A DNA stretch of 64,000 nucleotides from Bacteroides sp. 51 (GCF_010500965.1 NZ_QVMI01000001.1:455907-519906); one strand, 5' to 3'; shown: positions 54,627 through 62,563, counted from the stretch's first letter. Notes: generated by a model from the sequence alone, not told the origin. A program made the numbers and translations.

Positions 54627-54849
54627 CTCCAAGAAAAAAGCCGTTCTTATTCTTCATAATCATATTATAAAATCTTCTAATTGATTAGGATTTATTTTTA
54701 ATTTATTCTCTCTGCATTTCTTTTCCAACATAATGGAAGGATGTAGATAAGAGTCTTGAAAGGAAAGATTCGAATCAGAATTTAAGTTTTGATCCGATTT
54801 TCAATATAAACCTTTGGTGAATTATTTATTGGGAATACCTCAAATATAA

Positions 54850-56160
54850 TTATTTTGCCTTGATATTCATTATCGGTTTGATAAAATCTATTATGGTTGC
54901 CGTATCCTTTATTGCTTCCATAATCACATTTTTGTCTTTATAGGCCATCGGTGACTCGTCAAGAGTCGATTTACAGACTGAGGTGGAATAGATTCCTTCC
55001 ATTTCTTTCGAGAACTCTTCCATATCCAGCGTTTTCAAAGCTTTATTTCTGGCTAAAACACGTCCGGCACCATGTGGGGCTGAACAGTTCCAGTCTTCAT
55101 TACTTTTCCCCTCACAGATAAGTATTCCATCGCGCATATTGAATGGTATTACCATTTTCTCACCTTTATAAGAACGGATTGCACCTTTTCGGATAATCCA
55201 GTCGGTAGTGTCTATAAAGTTATGCATGGAATATACAGAATCTACAGCATGATATTCTTCTCCCAAGTCCTTAAAGATAGCTTGCGACATCACCTTGTGA
55301 TTGAACCGGGCATAGGTTTGTGCTATGACCATATCCACAAGGTAATTGTACATATCATCACCTTCGAGCATATACTCCTTCTTGTCGACTTTATATTTTT
55401 TTGCCAGCTCTTCCAGTTTCCCCGGAATATCGCTCGTTGGCTGGGTATTCCTGGTTATTTGCTTGAATTCATCAAAATATTCCTGAGTCAATCCTCTTTG
55501 TGCAAGCATTTTTTTGGCATGGTAATTGCAAACCTTCAACCCGAAATTACGTGATCCGGAATGGATAGTCAGATAATGTGAGCCATCGGCAGCTGATTCC
55601 CCCACTTCAATGAAATGGTTTCCACCACCTAAAGTCCCAACGGAATAATAGAATGTATCTTCATTGATACCAATCTTCTTACACAACGCGGTGATATATT
55701 CCTTATTTATTATTATGGAGGTTTTCTCTTCGACAAAACGTTTTGCCCATTCCTTTTGGAATGTTGCAAGATTTGTATTTACCGATTCGAAGTACGATTC
55801 TACCCACCAATCATTAAATGTTTTCGCTTTCTTGATATTCATTCCCATAGGAATAGAACGTCTGATGGCATGGTCAAGTATTGGCAAGCGGCCTGCCTCA
55901 ATGCGTTTGTTTAATTTATGAGCCGTGACTGAGCAACCAATGTCCACACCTATATAATTAGGATTCACCATTTTCGTCATCGGCATGGTAAAACCTATAA
56001 CGATTCCTTTACCCACATGTGTATCAGGCATAATACGGACCTTTACCCCTTCGGATATTTCATTATTCAGGATATTCCGAACCAACTCAATAGCCTCTGC
56101 TTCAACATCATCAATGAAGATCTTGCAGTCCTGATTGTATTTTCCTTTTAATTCTATCAT
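54850..56160 (-). CDS. rtcB: RNA ligase RtcB
   Basis: 436 aa. GTP-dependent ligase joining 2',3'-cyclic phosphate (or 3'-phosphate) and 5'-OH RNA ends. Metal and active-site motifs are MPDTHVGKGIVIG (D46, H48), GVDIGCSV (C76), GGGNHFIEVG, HSGSRNFGLKVCNYH and CSAPHGAGR, where H363 is the expected guanylylated histidine. The start MIELKGKYNQDCKIF is chosen because an upstream frame extension would translate through the adjacent Y RNA. Lies 22 nt after the last Y RNA and on the same strand as the Ro60 homologue. No RtcA gene is present here. A repair enzyme for cleaved tRNA or rRNA fits the context. Confidence 0.96.
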   Translation of the reverse strand: MIELKGKYNQDCKIFIDDVEAEAIELVRNILNNEISEGVKVRIMPDTHVGKGIVIGFTMPMTKMVNPNYIGVDIGCSVTAHKLNKRIEAGRLPILDHAIRRSIPMGMNIKKAKTFNDWWVESYFESVNTNLATFQKEWAKRFVEEKTSIIINKEYITALCKKIGINEDTFYYSVGTLGGGNHFIEVGESAADGSHYLTIHSGSRNFGLKVCNYHAKKMLAQRGLTQEYFDEFKQITRNTQPTSDIPGKLEELAKKYKVDKKEYMLEGDDMYNYLVDMVIAQTYARFNHKVMSQAIFKDLGEEYHAVDSVYSMHNFIDTTDWIIRKGAIRSYKGEKMVIPFNMRDGILICEGKSNEDWNCSAPHGAGRVLARNKALKTLDMEEFSKEMEGIYSTSVCKSTLDESPMAYKDKNVIMEAIKDTATIIDFIKPIMNIKAK

Positions 56161-56182
56161 AATATTTTCTTTTATTTGAAAA

Positions 56183-56268
56183 ACGAAGCTACAAGCGGAG
56201 AAAGCTCGTGCAGGATTCGAACCTGCGGTGGCCACTTGAACGAAGTAACTCTCTCCTACGGCATTCGT
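56183..56268 (-). ncRNA. Y RNA 4, effector is a single tRNA-like T-arm
   Basis: Outer stem ACGAA/TTCGT, Ro60-site strands TGCCGTA (56257-56263) and GCTTGTAGC (56088+100, i.e. 56188-56196), inner stem GGAGAGAG/CTTTCTCC. The effector begins TTACTTCG and contains a full T-arm, GCAGG-TTCGAAT-CCTGC (56210-56226). TTTTT follows the outer stem. Same plan as the other three Y RNAs. Confidence 0.8.
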
Positions 56269-56276
56269 CTATATGA

Positions 56277-56415
56277 AAAACAGAAGTAACAAGCGAGAAA
56301 AGAAGCGGGGCATAGCATTGCCGGAGTCGAACCGGATAGTCTCGTCGATTTTACGACCTCACTATTCCTCCCCTAAAGAGCTGCGAAGTATCTTTTCTCT
56401 ACGACATTCTGTTTT
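56277..56415 (-). ncRNA. Y RNA 3, tRNA-like effector with T-arm
   Basis: Outer stem AAAACAGAA/TTCTGTTTT (9 bp), Ro60-site strands TGTCGTA (56400-56406) and GCTTGTTAC (56286-56294), inner stem GAGAAAAGA/TCTTTTCTC (9 bp). The effector has an acceptor-like GGGG/CCCC, a long arm ATAGT..GTCG TAAAAT CGAC..ACTAT, and a T-arm CCGG-TTCGACT-CCGG (56321-56335). The order is that of a normal tRNA, but a D-arm is not recognisable. About 139 nt. Confidence 0.78.
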
Positions 56416-56428
56416 ATTTCTTATTAAA

Positions 56429-56566
56429 AAAACAAGGCGACAAGCGAAAAGAGACTATATTCCTGCTCTACCAACTGAGCTACATTCCTTGAAGGAATGG
56501 CAGGAATCGAACCCGCGACCTGGGCAGTAAGAGTGCGAAGTAACTCTCTTCTACGGCACTTGTTTT
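56429..56566 (-). ncRNA. Y RNA 2, effector is a circularly permuted tRNA mimic
   Basis: Outer stem AAAACAAG/CTTGTTTT, Ro60-site strands TGCCGTA (56552-56558) and GCTTGTCGC (56437-56445), inner stem GAAGAGAG/CTCTTTTC. The effector reads T-arm first (GCGGG-TTCGATT-CCTGC, 56500-56516), then CATTCC-TTCAA-GGAATG, an acceptor stem closed by a 5-nt loop (56483-56499), then a D-arm GCTC-AGTTGGTA-GAGC (56465-56480). The tRNA halves are thus swapped, and the would-be anticodon arm is the Y stem. A seven-T run follows. This is the module seen in YrlA-type bacterial Y RNAs. Confidence 0.85.
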
Positions 56567-56589
56567 ATTTTAGTTTTCAATAGGATAAA

Positions 56590-56674
56590 GAAACTTTGCG
56601 AAGTGACATGCGCACAAGGTCTTTTGGAATTTACAGTTCGAAGTATCCCTATACTACGACATCCGCAAAGTTTC
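56590..56674 (-). ncRNA. Y RNA 1, short effector loop
   Basis: A 13-bp outer stem, GAAACTTTGCGGA with TTCGCAAAGTTTC (one G-U), Ro60-site strands TGTCGTA and GCATGTCAC, inner stem GTATAGGG/CCTTGTGC (with G-U pairs). The effector of about 28 nt begins ATACTTCG and has no tRNA-like arm. Starts 6 nt after the Ro60 homologue stop codon, so it must be processed from the mRNA or use an internal promoter. Confidence 0.75.
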
Positions 56675-56680
56675 TATCTG

Positions 56681-58195
56681 TTACAATTCTATTTTCCGTA
56701 TCTCATCCAATGCATCGCCGCCACGGTCTATGGCCGCTATGATATCGAATACTTTATCCGACCATCCCGCTATCAGGTACACGTCTTCACGGGTAATATC
56801 CAACGGTGTAGTTCCGTGTCCGGCCAAGTCGAACAAATATAGCTTACTCCCTGGCGATATTTTTTTATAATCGTTCCACAAATTGGCTATCTTGTTATTG
56901 TTTCGGTTGTTCCACAATTGGCAGTCGGTAAACATCATCACCTTGTCCACATGAGTATTGCTTTTCAAGAGATCTTCTATTACCAGGTAACCATTGGTTG
57001 CGTAACCCACTTCACCTTCACGTTGGTAGAAAGCTTCTACATTGGACAATATACCTTTGGTTGGAACGTTTATCACTTTCCATTTGTCACCGAACATACC
57101 TGTCATAGCATTCTTGCAGCGTGATTTCAACAACATGGCCAGCATCAAACCGATATCGTAAGACAGTATTTTGCTTTTAGGTGACACCGGACTTTGCATG
57201 GAACCCGATACGTCACAAGCTATTAATACATTGGTGTCTTCGTTAAATCCGGCTATGTTTTCAGCAGATATGACAACAGCCTGTTCCAGCGCGTCCATTA
57301 TACTGCTTGCATACGCCGATTTCACTTTCGACATTTCACGATAAGCGGCGAGAAATCGGAATGGCAATTGTTTCGAATGGCGTACAGCTTCAGTATTTGA
57401 TAATGTCTCACATACTCTTGCTATATGCTGCTGGGATACTCCAGCTTCCAATATATTGCGCAAGTTACGCATTAATGCCATATAACCGATTTTACGGCTG
57501 TCTATCAATTCTTCCCATTTCATGCGGAATGCAACTTCTTTTTCTTTATCGGAAGCAAACTTTGTTTGTCCCAGTGCTGAAAGTTCAGTTTCCCATGTAT
57601 ATGGAGTTTCCAATTCGTTGTTTACTATCTTGTTGAACAAAGCCTGTTGTGTTTCATCTTTCGCTTTCGGGTGAACAAGGAACAATGCATCGCGCAGTTT
57701 TACTTCCGCCTCGCGGTTGTATTTAGCAAATTGGTATTCGTCGAAACGATTGAATGCATTTTGCAAACCTGCCTGAAGCTGCTTTGACAAACGGTTCAGT
57801 TTCTTAGTATCTCTACGTCCATTCGCCAACTGGTAATATGCCAGCAACTCCATTATTTCATCGGCACGCTGTACGATACCCGACACCATTTTGCATACAG
57901 TTGAATCTCCCTGGTGTACCTTCGCCAGTTCTACAGCCAATACTAATGGTACGGAGCGCATATTCATCTTTTGGCGGGCATATACGGCCAACTGTGCTAC
58001 AAATAGCGGATCACACTTAACGATCAGTTTACGCAATGTTTCAACTCTTGATTCTGCACTTTCGTAATACTTGTCACTCAACGAAGAGGTAACGGTAGCA
58101 GTGTACAATTGCCACTCCGGTGATAGACGATAGGCTTGTTCACCTTCGTGGTTCATCACTTTGTTTTTTCCTTTTGTTGTAAAATTGAATTTCAT
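56681..58195 (-). CDS. rsr: Ro60 homologue Rsr (TROVE + vWA domains)
   Basis: 504 aa. Ring-shaped RNA-binding protein that holds Y RNAs and misfolded RNAs. It begins FNFTTKGKNKVMNHEGEQAY, the usual TROVE start. HEAT-like helices fill residues 30-310 (KCDPLFVAQLAVYARQKMNM; RSVPLVLAVELAKVHQG; RFLAAYREMSKVKSAYASSI). The C-terminal von Willebrand A domain has a complete MIDAS: D328-V-S-G-S in IACDVSGSM, with a later MMFTDCQLW. Divergent from the 132-aa/WYL operon and cotranscribed with four Y RNAs and rtcB. Confidence 0.96.
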   Translation of the reverse strand: MKFNFTTKGKNKVMNHEGEQAYRLSPEWQLYTATVTSSLSDKYYESAESRVETLRKLIVKCDPLFVAQLAVYARQKMNMRSVPLVLAVELAKVHQGDSTVCKMVSGIVQRADEIMELLAYYQLANGRRDTKKLNRLSKQLQAGLQNAFNRFDEYQFAKYNREAEVKLRDALFLVHPKAKDETQQALFNKIVNNELETPYTWETELSALGQTKFASDKEKEVAFRMKWEELIDSRKIGYMALMRNLRNILEAGVSQQHIARVCETLSNTEAVRHSKQLPFRFLAAYREMSKVKSAYASSIMDALEQAVVISAENIAGFNEDTNVLIACDVSGSMQSPVSPKSKILSYDIGLMLAMLLKSRCKNAMTGMFGDKWKVINVPTKGILSNVEAFYQREGEVGYATNGYLVIEDLLKSNTHVDKVMMFTDCQLWNNRNNNKIANLWNDYKKISPGSKLYLFDLAGHGTTPLDITREDVYLIAGWSDKVFDIIAAIDRGGDALDEIRKIEL

Positions 58196-58233
58196 AACGA
58201 CACTCTTTTAATTGGTTGACATTACAAAGATTC

Positions 58234-58286
58234 AAACACGGTTGCGCAGTGTTTTTGCGTAATTGAAATTATTTTTAGTATTTTTG
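58234..58286 (+). promoter_or_regulatory. Promoter of the WYL operon with overlapping inverted repeat
   Basis: TTTG (58254-58257), 21 nt, TATTTTTG (58279-58286), 17 nt before the ATG at 58303. AAACAC/GTGTTT (58234-58239 and 58249-58254, 9-nt spacer) lies between the divergent genes and could be an operator. For rsr only AATCTTTG, one mismatch from the -7 consensus, is seen on the minus strand at 58225-58232. Confidence 0.6.
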
Positions 58287-58302
58287 AAAAAAAGACTGAT
58301 GG

Positions 58303-58701
58303 ATGAATACAATAGAAGCTAAAATTGATAAATGTGATTATAATGATAAATGGTTTTTCTTGAACTATTGTATTGATAATTATTGGTTAGACGAAAAATT
58401 GGATACGTTATATCCTAACAAATGTCCAATATTGATGTGTCCAGATGATTTTGATTTTTCTTGTACACTAATTGTAGCAGAGATAGAAAATTATAGTTCT
58501 TTTATCCGATGGAAGCAAATAGGAATTGATAAAGGAAGCAAATGGTATGATACAGAAATGAGATATGATATCGAGTGGTTTTTTGATTTTCAGCCTTTGA
58601 ATTTTGAATTCGACGATTATAAGAAGATGATACAGAAATTTAGGAAACAATATCAATTAGATAAAATAGAAGATAAACTCAATCATGCCAGTAAACCGTA
58701 A
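58303..58701 (+). CDS. Hypothetical 132-aa protein upstream of the WYL regulator
   Basis: Not recognised. Acidic and aromatic-rich (MYNDKWFF-like start EAKIDKCDYNDKWFFLNYCI; MRYDIEWFFDFQPLNFEFDD), AT-rich coding sequence, no signal peptide or membrane span, ending in a charged helix (KKMIQKFRKQYQLDKIEDKL). Its stop overlaps the WYL gene by 17 nt and it has its own good promoter, so it is real and coexpressed with the regulator. The composition recalls small immunity-like or adaptor proteins, but there is no motif to support that. Confidence 0.65.
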   Translation: MNTIEAKIDKCDYNDKWFFLNYCIDNYWLDEKLDTLYPNKCPILMCPDDFDFSCTLIVAEIENYSSFIRWKQIGIDKGSKWYDTEMRYDIEWFFDFQPLNFEFDDYKKMIQKFRKQYQLDKIEDKLNHASKP

Positions 58702-59695
58702 CGCCTTAATCCGCTATAAAACGATAGATACCTGCCTACGCAACAAATACCGGCAGTGGACTCTCGAAGATCTTATAGATGCCTGCTCTGATGCCTTATA
58801 TGAATATGAAGGGATAGACAAGGGCATCAGTCGACGTACCGTACAGATGGATATACAAATGATGCGCAGTGAAAAGTTAGGCTACAATGCACCCATTGTT
58901 GTTTATGACAACAAATACTATAAATACGAAGAGGAAGATTACAGCATCACAAATACCCCGTTATCTGAACAAGATTTGAAGACCATGTCGGAAGCGGTAG
59001 AAGTTCTTCGCCAGTTCAAAGGATTCTCTTACTTTTCGGGTATGGGTGATATTGTCAGCAGACTCGAAGATCATGTGACATCAGCCCGGCAAAAGACAAT
59101 TCCTGTTATTGATTTCGAGAAAAATGAGAATCTCAAAGGATTAGACTTTCTTGATATCATTTATCATGCTATCGTAAACAAGCGGGTTCTGAATATCAAA
59201 TACCGTTCATTTAAGGCACGCTCTGCCAATACGTTTATCTTTTATCCCTATTTGTTAAAAGAATACCGTAACCGCTGGTTTGTGTTCGGACGGCGTAAAA
59301 ACTCCCTGGTCAATCTGGCATTAGATCGCATACATACAATAGAAATAGTCGAAAAAGAAAAGTATATTGAAAATAATTTATTTGACCCTCAGACCTTTTT
59401 CGATGATCTGGTTGGTGTAACCAAGAATGTGGGTATGAAACCCGAAGTTGTCCGCTTCCGGGTAGATAAGCAAAATGCGCCTTATGTACAGACCAAACCA
59501 TTTCATAAAAGCCAAAGGCACATCGAAACCGGGGAAGATGGTTCGATGGTTTTTGAGCTGGAAGTTGTTATCAATCAGGAACTACAACGTGAGTTCTTTG
59601 GCTTTGTAGATACGATCAGAATATTATCCCCACAATCGTTAGTCGATTTTATGCAGTGGAAATATAAGTTGGCAAGAGAGAGGTATGAAAGATGA
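58685..59695 (+). CDS. WYL-domain transcriptional regulator
   Basis: 336 aa. The N-terminal helix-turn-helix (WTLEDLIDACSDALYEYEGI...ISRRTVQMDIQMMRSEKLGY) is of the YafY/DeoR kind. The WYL domain (RVLNIKYRSFKARSANTFIF, YPYLLKEYRNRWFVFGRRKN) follows, with the conserved basic and aromatic residues that bind nucleic acid or nucleotide ligands. A WCX-like C-terminus ends VDFMQWKYKLARERYER. Divergent from rsr. WYL proteins often sense DNA or RNA damage fragments, so it may control the Ro60/RtcB operon, replacing the RtcR of enterobacteria. That is inference. Confidence 0.9.
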   Translation: MPVNRNALIRYKTIDTCLRNKYRQWTLEDLIDACSDALYEYEGIDKGISRRTVQMDIQMMRSEKLGYNAPIVVYDNKYYKYEEEDYSITNTPLSEQDLKTMSEAVEVLRQFKGFSYFSGMGDIVSRLEDHVTSARQKTIPVIDFEKNENLKGLDFLDIIYHAIVNKRVLNIKYRSFKARSANTFIFYPYLLKEYRNRWFVFGRRKNSLVNLALDRIHTIEIVEKEKYIENNLFDPQTFFDDLVGVTKNVGMKPEVVRFRVDKQNAPYVQTKPFHKSQRHIETGEDGSMVFELEVVINQELQREFFGFVDTIRILSPQSLVDFMQWKYKLARERYER

Positions 59696-59698
59696 AAT

Positions 59699-61231
59699 TT
59701 ACCAGTCCCTATGTTCATCCATCACTTCATAAATATGTTGTGAGGGTATCTTATAGTCAGTTTCTACTACTTCTGTCTGAACGGCTTCCAGGATGATTTC
59801 GAAAGCAGCACATATATCCTCACGTTCCTCCGTTTCGATAAAGTTGGTACGTCCATCCAGTTTATTGAATGCTATGACATATTCTTTTGCTATCTCATCC
59901 AGTTTTGCTGATAGTTTATCGACATCCTTATCTGTAGTAAATATGTGTGCTGCCAATAATGCTGAGCGTCTGGTATCCCGGTAAATCTGTGCTGCTTTTT
60001 TAGCCTTTCCCCGTGGTACAAACTCACTGCCGTCCCAATGACGTAACGGGTTGTCAAGATTTTCGGCCAACCATTCGGGCTTTCTCAGTTTTCGTACGTC
60101 CAGTTCGATAATTTTGCCTCTAAACAGTTTCTTGATGTGTTGGCCTGCTTCCTGAGGAATACTTTCAACCCATAATGTTTTTAGCTTTGGCCATGCTGCG
60201 GGTTGGGGAAATTCTTCGCCCACGAAGCCGAAAACATCTTCTATCAACAAACTTTTTAGTTCCGGTAACTTTGCCAGGGAACCAATATGGGTGATATTTC
60301 CCGGCTTTCCGATAATACGCAGCCAGGTCAGGTGGGGATAATACGCATGAACTGGCGTCAGGTCTGTATCTTCAACAAAATGTAAAGCCAATGCATTCAA
60401 TTGAAGTATGCCCAGGTTCGGAATTATATTATCTTGTTTCTTGACGTTGATGTGTAGTGTCAACTTATGTCCATTATCGGGTGCGGTGACTTTTAGATTG
60501 GAATGCAGTTTGCCATTTAGGGTGAGTGTACGGCAAGATTGGGGAAGTTTAATCTGTTTCAGGCTTTCGTCCCAAAGTGTGATTTCCCGCAGATGGGTAC
60601 GGCTAAGATCTAACTCTTGCTGTCCATGTCCGGTCCAGTCGAGCTTTGAAGCCGTCCAACGGGTTTCGAGAAATGGAACTAATTGAGGATAGTATTTAGT
60701 TGCTACGAATGTATAGGCGGCGGGGAGTCTAGCCAGATCTTTGGAATAATCCGTCATGGCAGAGAGTAGTTCATCGTCTATATGTTGCCAGCTACGACGA
60801 CACTTAACGCCTGACACCTCAATCTCGGTAGTATCTGATAGTGCGTTCTTGAAGTTATTCCGGGCCTGTTCCGGTATCTTTTGCCATTCAAGTTCATCTA
60901 TAAAGTCATGTCCTGTTGGCCAGCCTCCATAGACATTACACTCGCCGGTTACCAGTAGCGGTATATTCCCGACATAGACAGCCTCTTCGGGTAATTTCCC
61001 GGAATCCGAATGGCAGTAGTCCATCGAATTGTTCCAGAACCACCTCCGGCGTATCAAGGGAGCCATTAGTTTTATATCACTTTCGTCAGGTAGTTTCTCT
61101 GCAAAATAGTCTAACAGCAGATGTACTATCGTACCTTTTTTAATCTCAATAATCTGATAAGCGAAATATTTATGCGTGGTAGGCTCTTGATTGCAATATA
61201 TATCACCCGGTTTTATCGTGACATCTTTCAT
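59699..61231 (-). CDS. Unknown 510-aa protein with LRR-like middle
   Basis: The N-terminus (VTIKPGDIYCNQEPTTHKYF AYQIIEIKKG split here) resembles the start of Imm26-type immunity proteins. The middle (LDLSRTHLREITLWDESLKQ; IGSLAKLPELKSLLIEDVFG; AAWPKLKTLWVESIP) has irregular leucine-rich turns. The C-terminal 110 residues are helical and charged (YRDTRRSALLAAHIFTTDKD). No signal peptide. It converges with the WYL gene, only 3 nt apart. Cytoplasmic, function unknown; possibly a polymorphic-toxin-related or accessory protein. Confidence 0.6.
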   Translation of the reverse strand: MKDVTIKPGDIYCNQEPTTHKYFAYQIIEIKKGTIVHLLLDYFAEKLPDESDIKLMAPLIRRRWFWNNSMDYCHSDSGKLPEEAVYVGNIPLLVTGECNVYGGWPTGHDFIDELEWQKIPEQARNNFKNALSDTTEIEVSGVKCRRSWQHIDDELLSAMTDYSKDLARLPAAYTFVATKYYPQLVPFLETRWTASKLDWTGHGQQELDLSRTHLREITLWDESLKQIKLPQSCRTLTLNGKLHSNLKVTAPDNGHKLTLHINVKKQDNIIPNLGILQLNALALHFVEDTDLTPVHAYYPHLTWLRIIGKPGNITHIGSLAKLPELKSLLIEDVFGFVGEEFPQPAAWPKLKTLWVESIPQEAGQHIKKLFRGKIIELDVRKLRKPEWLAENLDNPLRHWDGSEFVPRGKAKKAAQIYRDTRRSALLAAHIFTTDKDVDKLSAKLDEIAKEYVIAFNKLDGRTNFIETEEREDICAAFEIILEAVQTEVVETDYKIPSQHIYEVMDEHRDW

Positions 61232-61250
61232 TGTTGTGGACTTATATCTT

Positions 61251-61715
61251 TTATCTAAACTTTTCCCATTGAGGTATTGCTTCTATGCGTCCTCCATTAT
61301 CAGTCGTGTGTTCTTCAAGTGAATTTGCTTTAGACTGAACACACAGATAAACCATGGGGTCTTCGGAAGTATTGCATAAACCCCTGATGCCTTTTGGAGC
61401 AACTCTTATAACACTACCTTCTTTTATTGGAAAGCAATCACCGTCTACTTGATAATAGCCGGCTCCTTTGAGTATAATGTAAGTTTCTTCATCTTTATTG
61501 TGAAAATGGAAATATCCCAATTCAGCTTTAGGAGGTATAGTGGTAAATGAGATTTCCGTTCCTGTGGAATTTGTTGGCTCTTTAAGAAAAACTTTCCCTT
61601 TGACCTCTTTCCCTGTTTTGGGATGAATGAAAGAATAGTTAACTAATTCGTCCAGGTTCCCTATATCTATAGCTGTATAATTGTTGTTTTCTGATATTTT
61701 TTCAATTTGTTTCAT
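61251..61715 (-). CDS. Cupin-domain protein
   Basis: 154 aa. The cupin metal motif is GYFHFHNKDEETYIILKGAG (HxHxxxxE) and the second motif is FPIKEGSVIRVAPKGIRGLC. A strong ribosome site (AAGGAGG) precedes the start. A single-domain cupin of unknown substrate; could be an isomerase, dioxygenase or sensor. It lies 19 nt upstream of the LRR-like gene on the same strand, so the two may be cotranscribed. Confidence 0.8.
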   Translation of the reverse strand: MKQIEKISENNNYTAIDIGNLDELVNYSFIHPKTGKEVKGKVFLKEPTNSTGTEISFTTIPPKAELGYFHFHNKDEETYIILKGAGYYQVDGDCFPIKEGSVIRVAPKGIRGLCNTSEDPMVYLCVQSKANSLEEHTTDNGGRIEAIPQWEKFR

Positions 61716-61912
61716 AATATCCTCCTTATCTTATGGTATTAAATGAAATAACAAAAATACAAGATATACATGAATTTGCAATTTTCTTTGATTGCAAAAA
61801 ACTTCTTAATAGTGAATCCTACAATCATTTATTCTATATGCTATCCTCTATTTCAAAATGTTCTCAGACGTGAAGCTATCGGAAATCCAAGCATCCATAT
61901 ATCGCAATCTTA

Positions 61913-62325
61913 TCAGATGAATTTCTTAATATCAAAATTCTCCAATGTTTGTTTTGACTTCCTTCTTGATAACGGATTATACACCTCATCCAGACAATCC
62001 CTCATCAAATTTTCTACATTATCCTGATTGCTCACCTGATGGGTAAAGAATTCATAAAGATCTGTCTCTTTAATTGTATGCATGGTCTTAGCAGCATCTA
62101 TAATCTGCTGTTCATTGTCCGTCTGAACAGTCAGTGTATAACAACCTCTGTCTATGATACCCTTAAAGCCTCAATCCCATGGTGTAGATTGTGGGATTTT
62201 TATTTAGGATGCTTTTCCTGCACAATATAAAGATGTTCATAACGATCAAGCAAGTTCAAGCCTCCGGTTCTCTCCAAAATCTTCTTTGAATATTTTGGGA
62301 GAAAACTTGCATGATCTATTCGCAT
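61913..62325 (-). pseudogene. Decayed minus-strand gene, family not recognised
   Basis: A frame starts at 62325 (MRIDHASFLPKYSKKILERT...) and stops after 41 codons. Downstream, in another frame, about 80 codons stay open (GIIDRGCYTLTVQTDNEQQI..., ENLMRDCLDEVYNPLSRRKS) to a stop at 61913. Both have protein-like composition and neither forms a full gene. The region 61716-63078 otherwise contains the 22-bp array, a tRNA remnant and AT-rich DNA. Confidence 0.4.
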
Positions 62326-62355
62326 CTTATTTTTTGTGCTTGGAAAAGTACCCAA

Positions 62356-62386
62356 TTTGAGAATGATTGCAAATTTATTATATTTG
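62356..62386 (+). promoter_or_regulatory. Strong Bacteroidetes promoter facing a truncated frame
   Basis: TTTG (62356-62359), 19 nt, TATATTTG (62379-62386). It drives only a short frame (62414-62602, starting MAQKSNPNRIRGVNLKGRLL) whose second half runs through the 22-bp array, so it may be a gene broken by the array. Confidence 0.5.
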
Positions 62387-62497
62387 ATGAGGTTTTACCA
62401 ATAAAATAAAAATATGGCACAGAAAAGTAACCCTAACAGGATAAGAGGGGTCAATCTGAAAGGTAGGTTGCTAATTATTGTATCGTTACTATGTGGT

Positions 62498-62563
62498 TGG
62501 GATGCCCTAGGCATCCCAGTGGTTTGCCTAGGGCATCTCACTGGGATGGCACCGACCTTTTTT
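62498..62563. repeat. Three 22-bp units with core GATGCCCTAGGCATC
   Basis: TGGGATGCCCTAGGCATCCC AG at 62498, TGGTTTGCCTAGGGCATCTC AC at 62520, and a partial TGGGATGGCACC at 62542. Each step is 22 bp; the first unit is a near-perfect palindrome. Confidence 0.85.

Noticed and set aside
56161-56235. Longer rtcB start (MATAGSNPARAF...)
   Set aside because: The extra codons translate through the T-arm and stem of Y RNA 4 and are not RtcB-like; ATG at 56160 is the family start.
56461-56520. Apparent tRNA gene(s) on the minus strand
   Set aside because: D-arm and T-arm consensus are present, but the halves are in swapped order, there is no anticodon arm, and the unit is enclosed in a Ro60-type stem. 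Called as a Y RNA effector instead.
56273-56530. 85-codon plus-strand frame
   Set aside because: Runs antisense through three Y RNAs and has no protein-like pattern.
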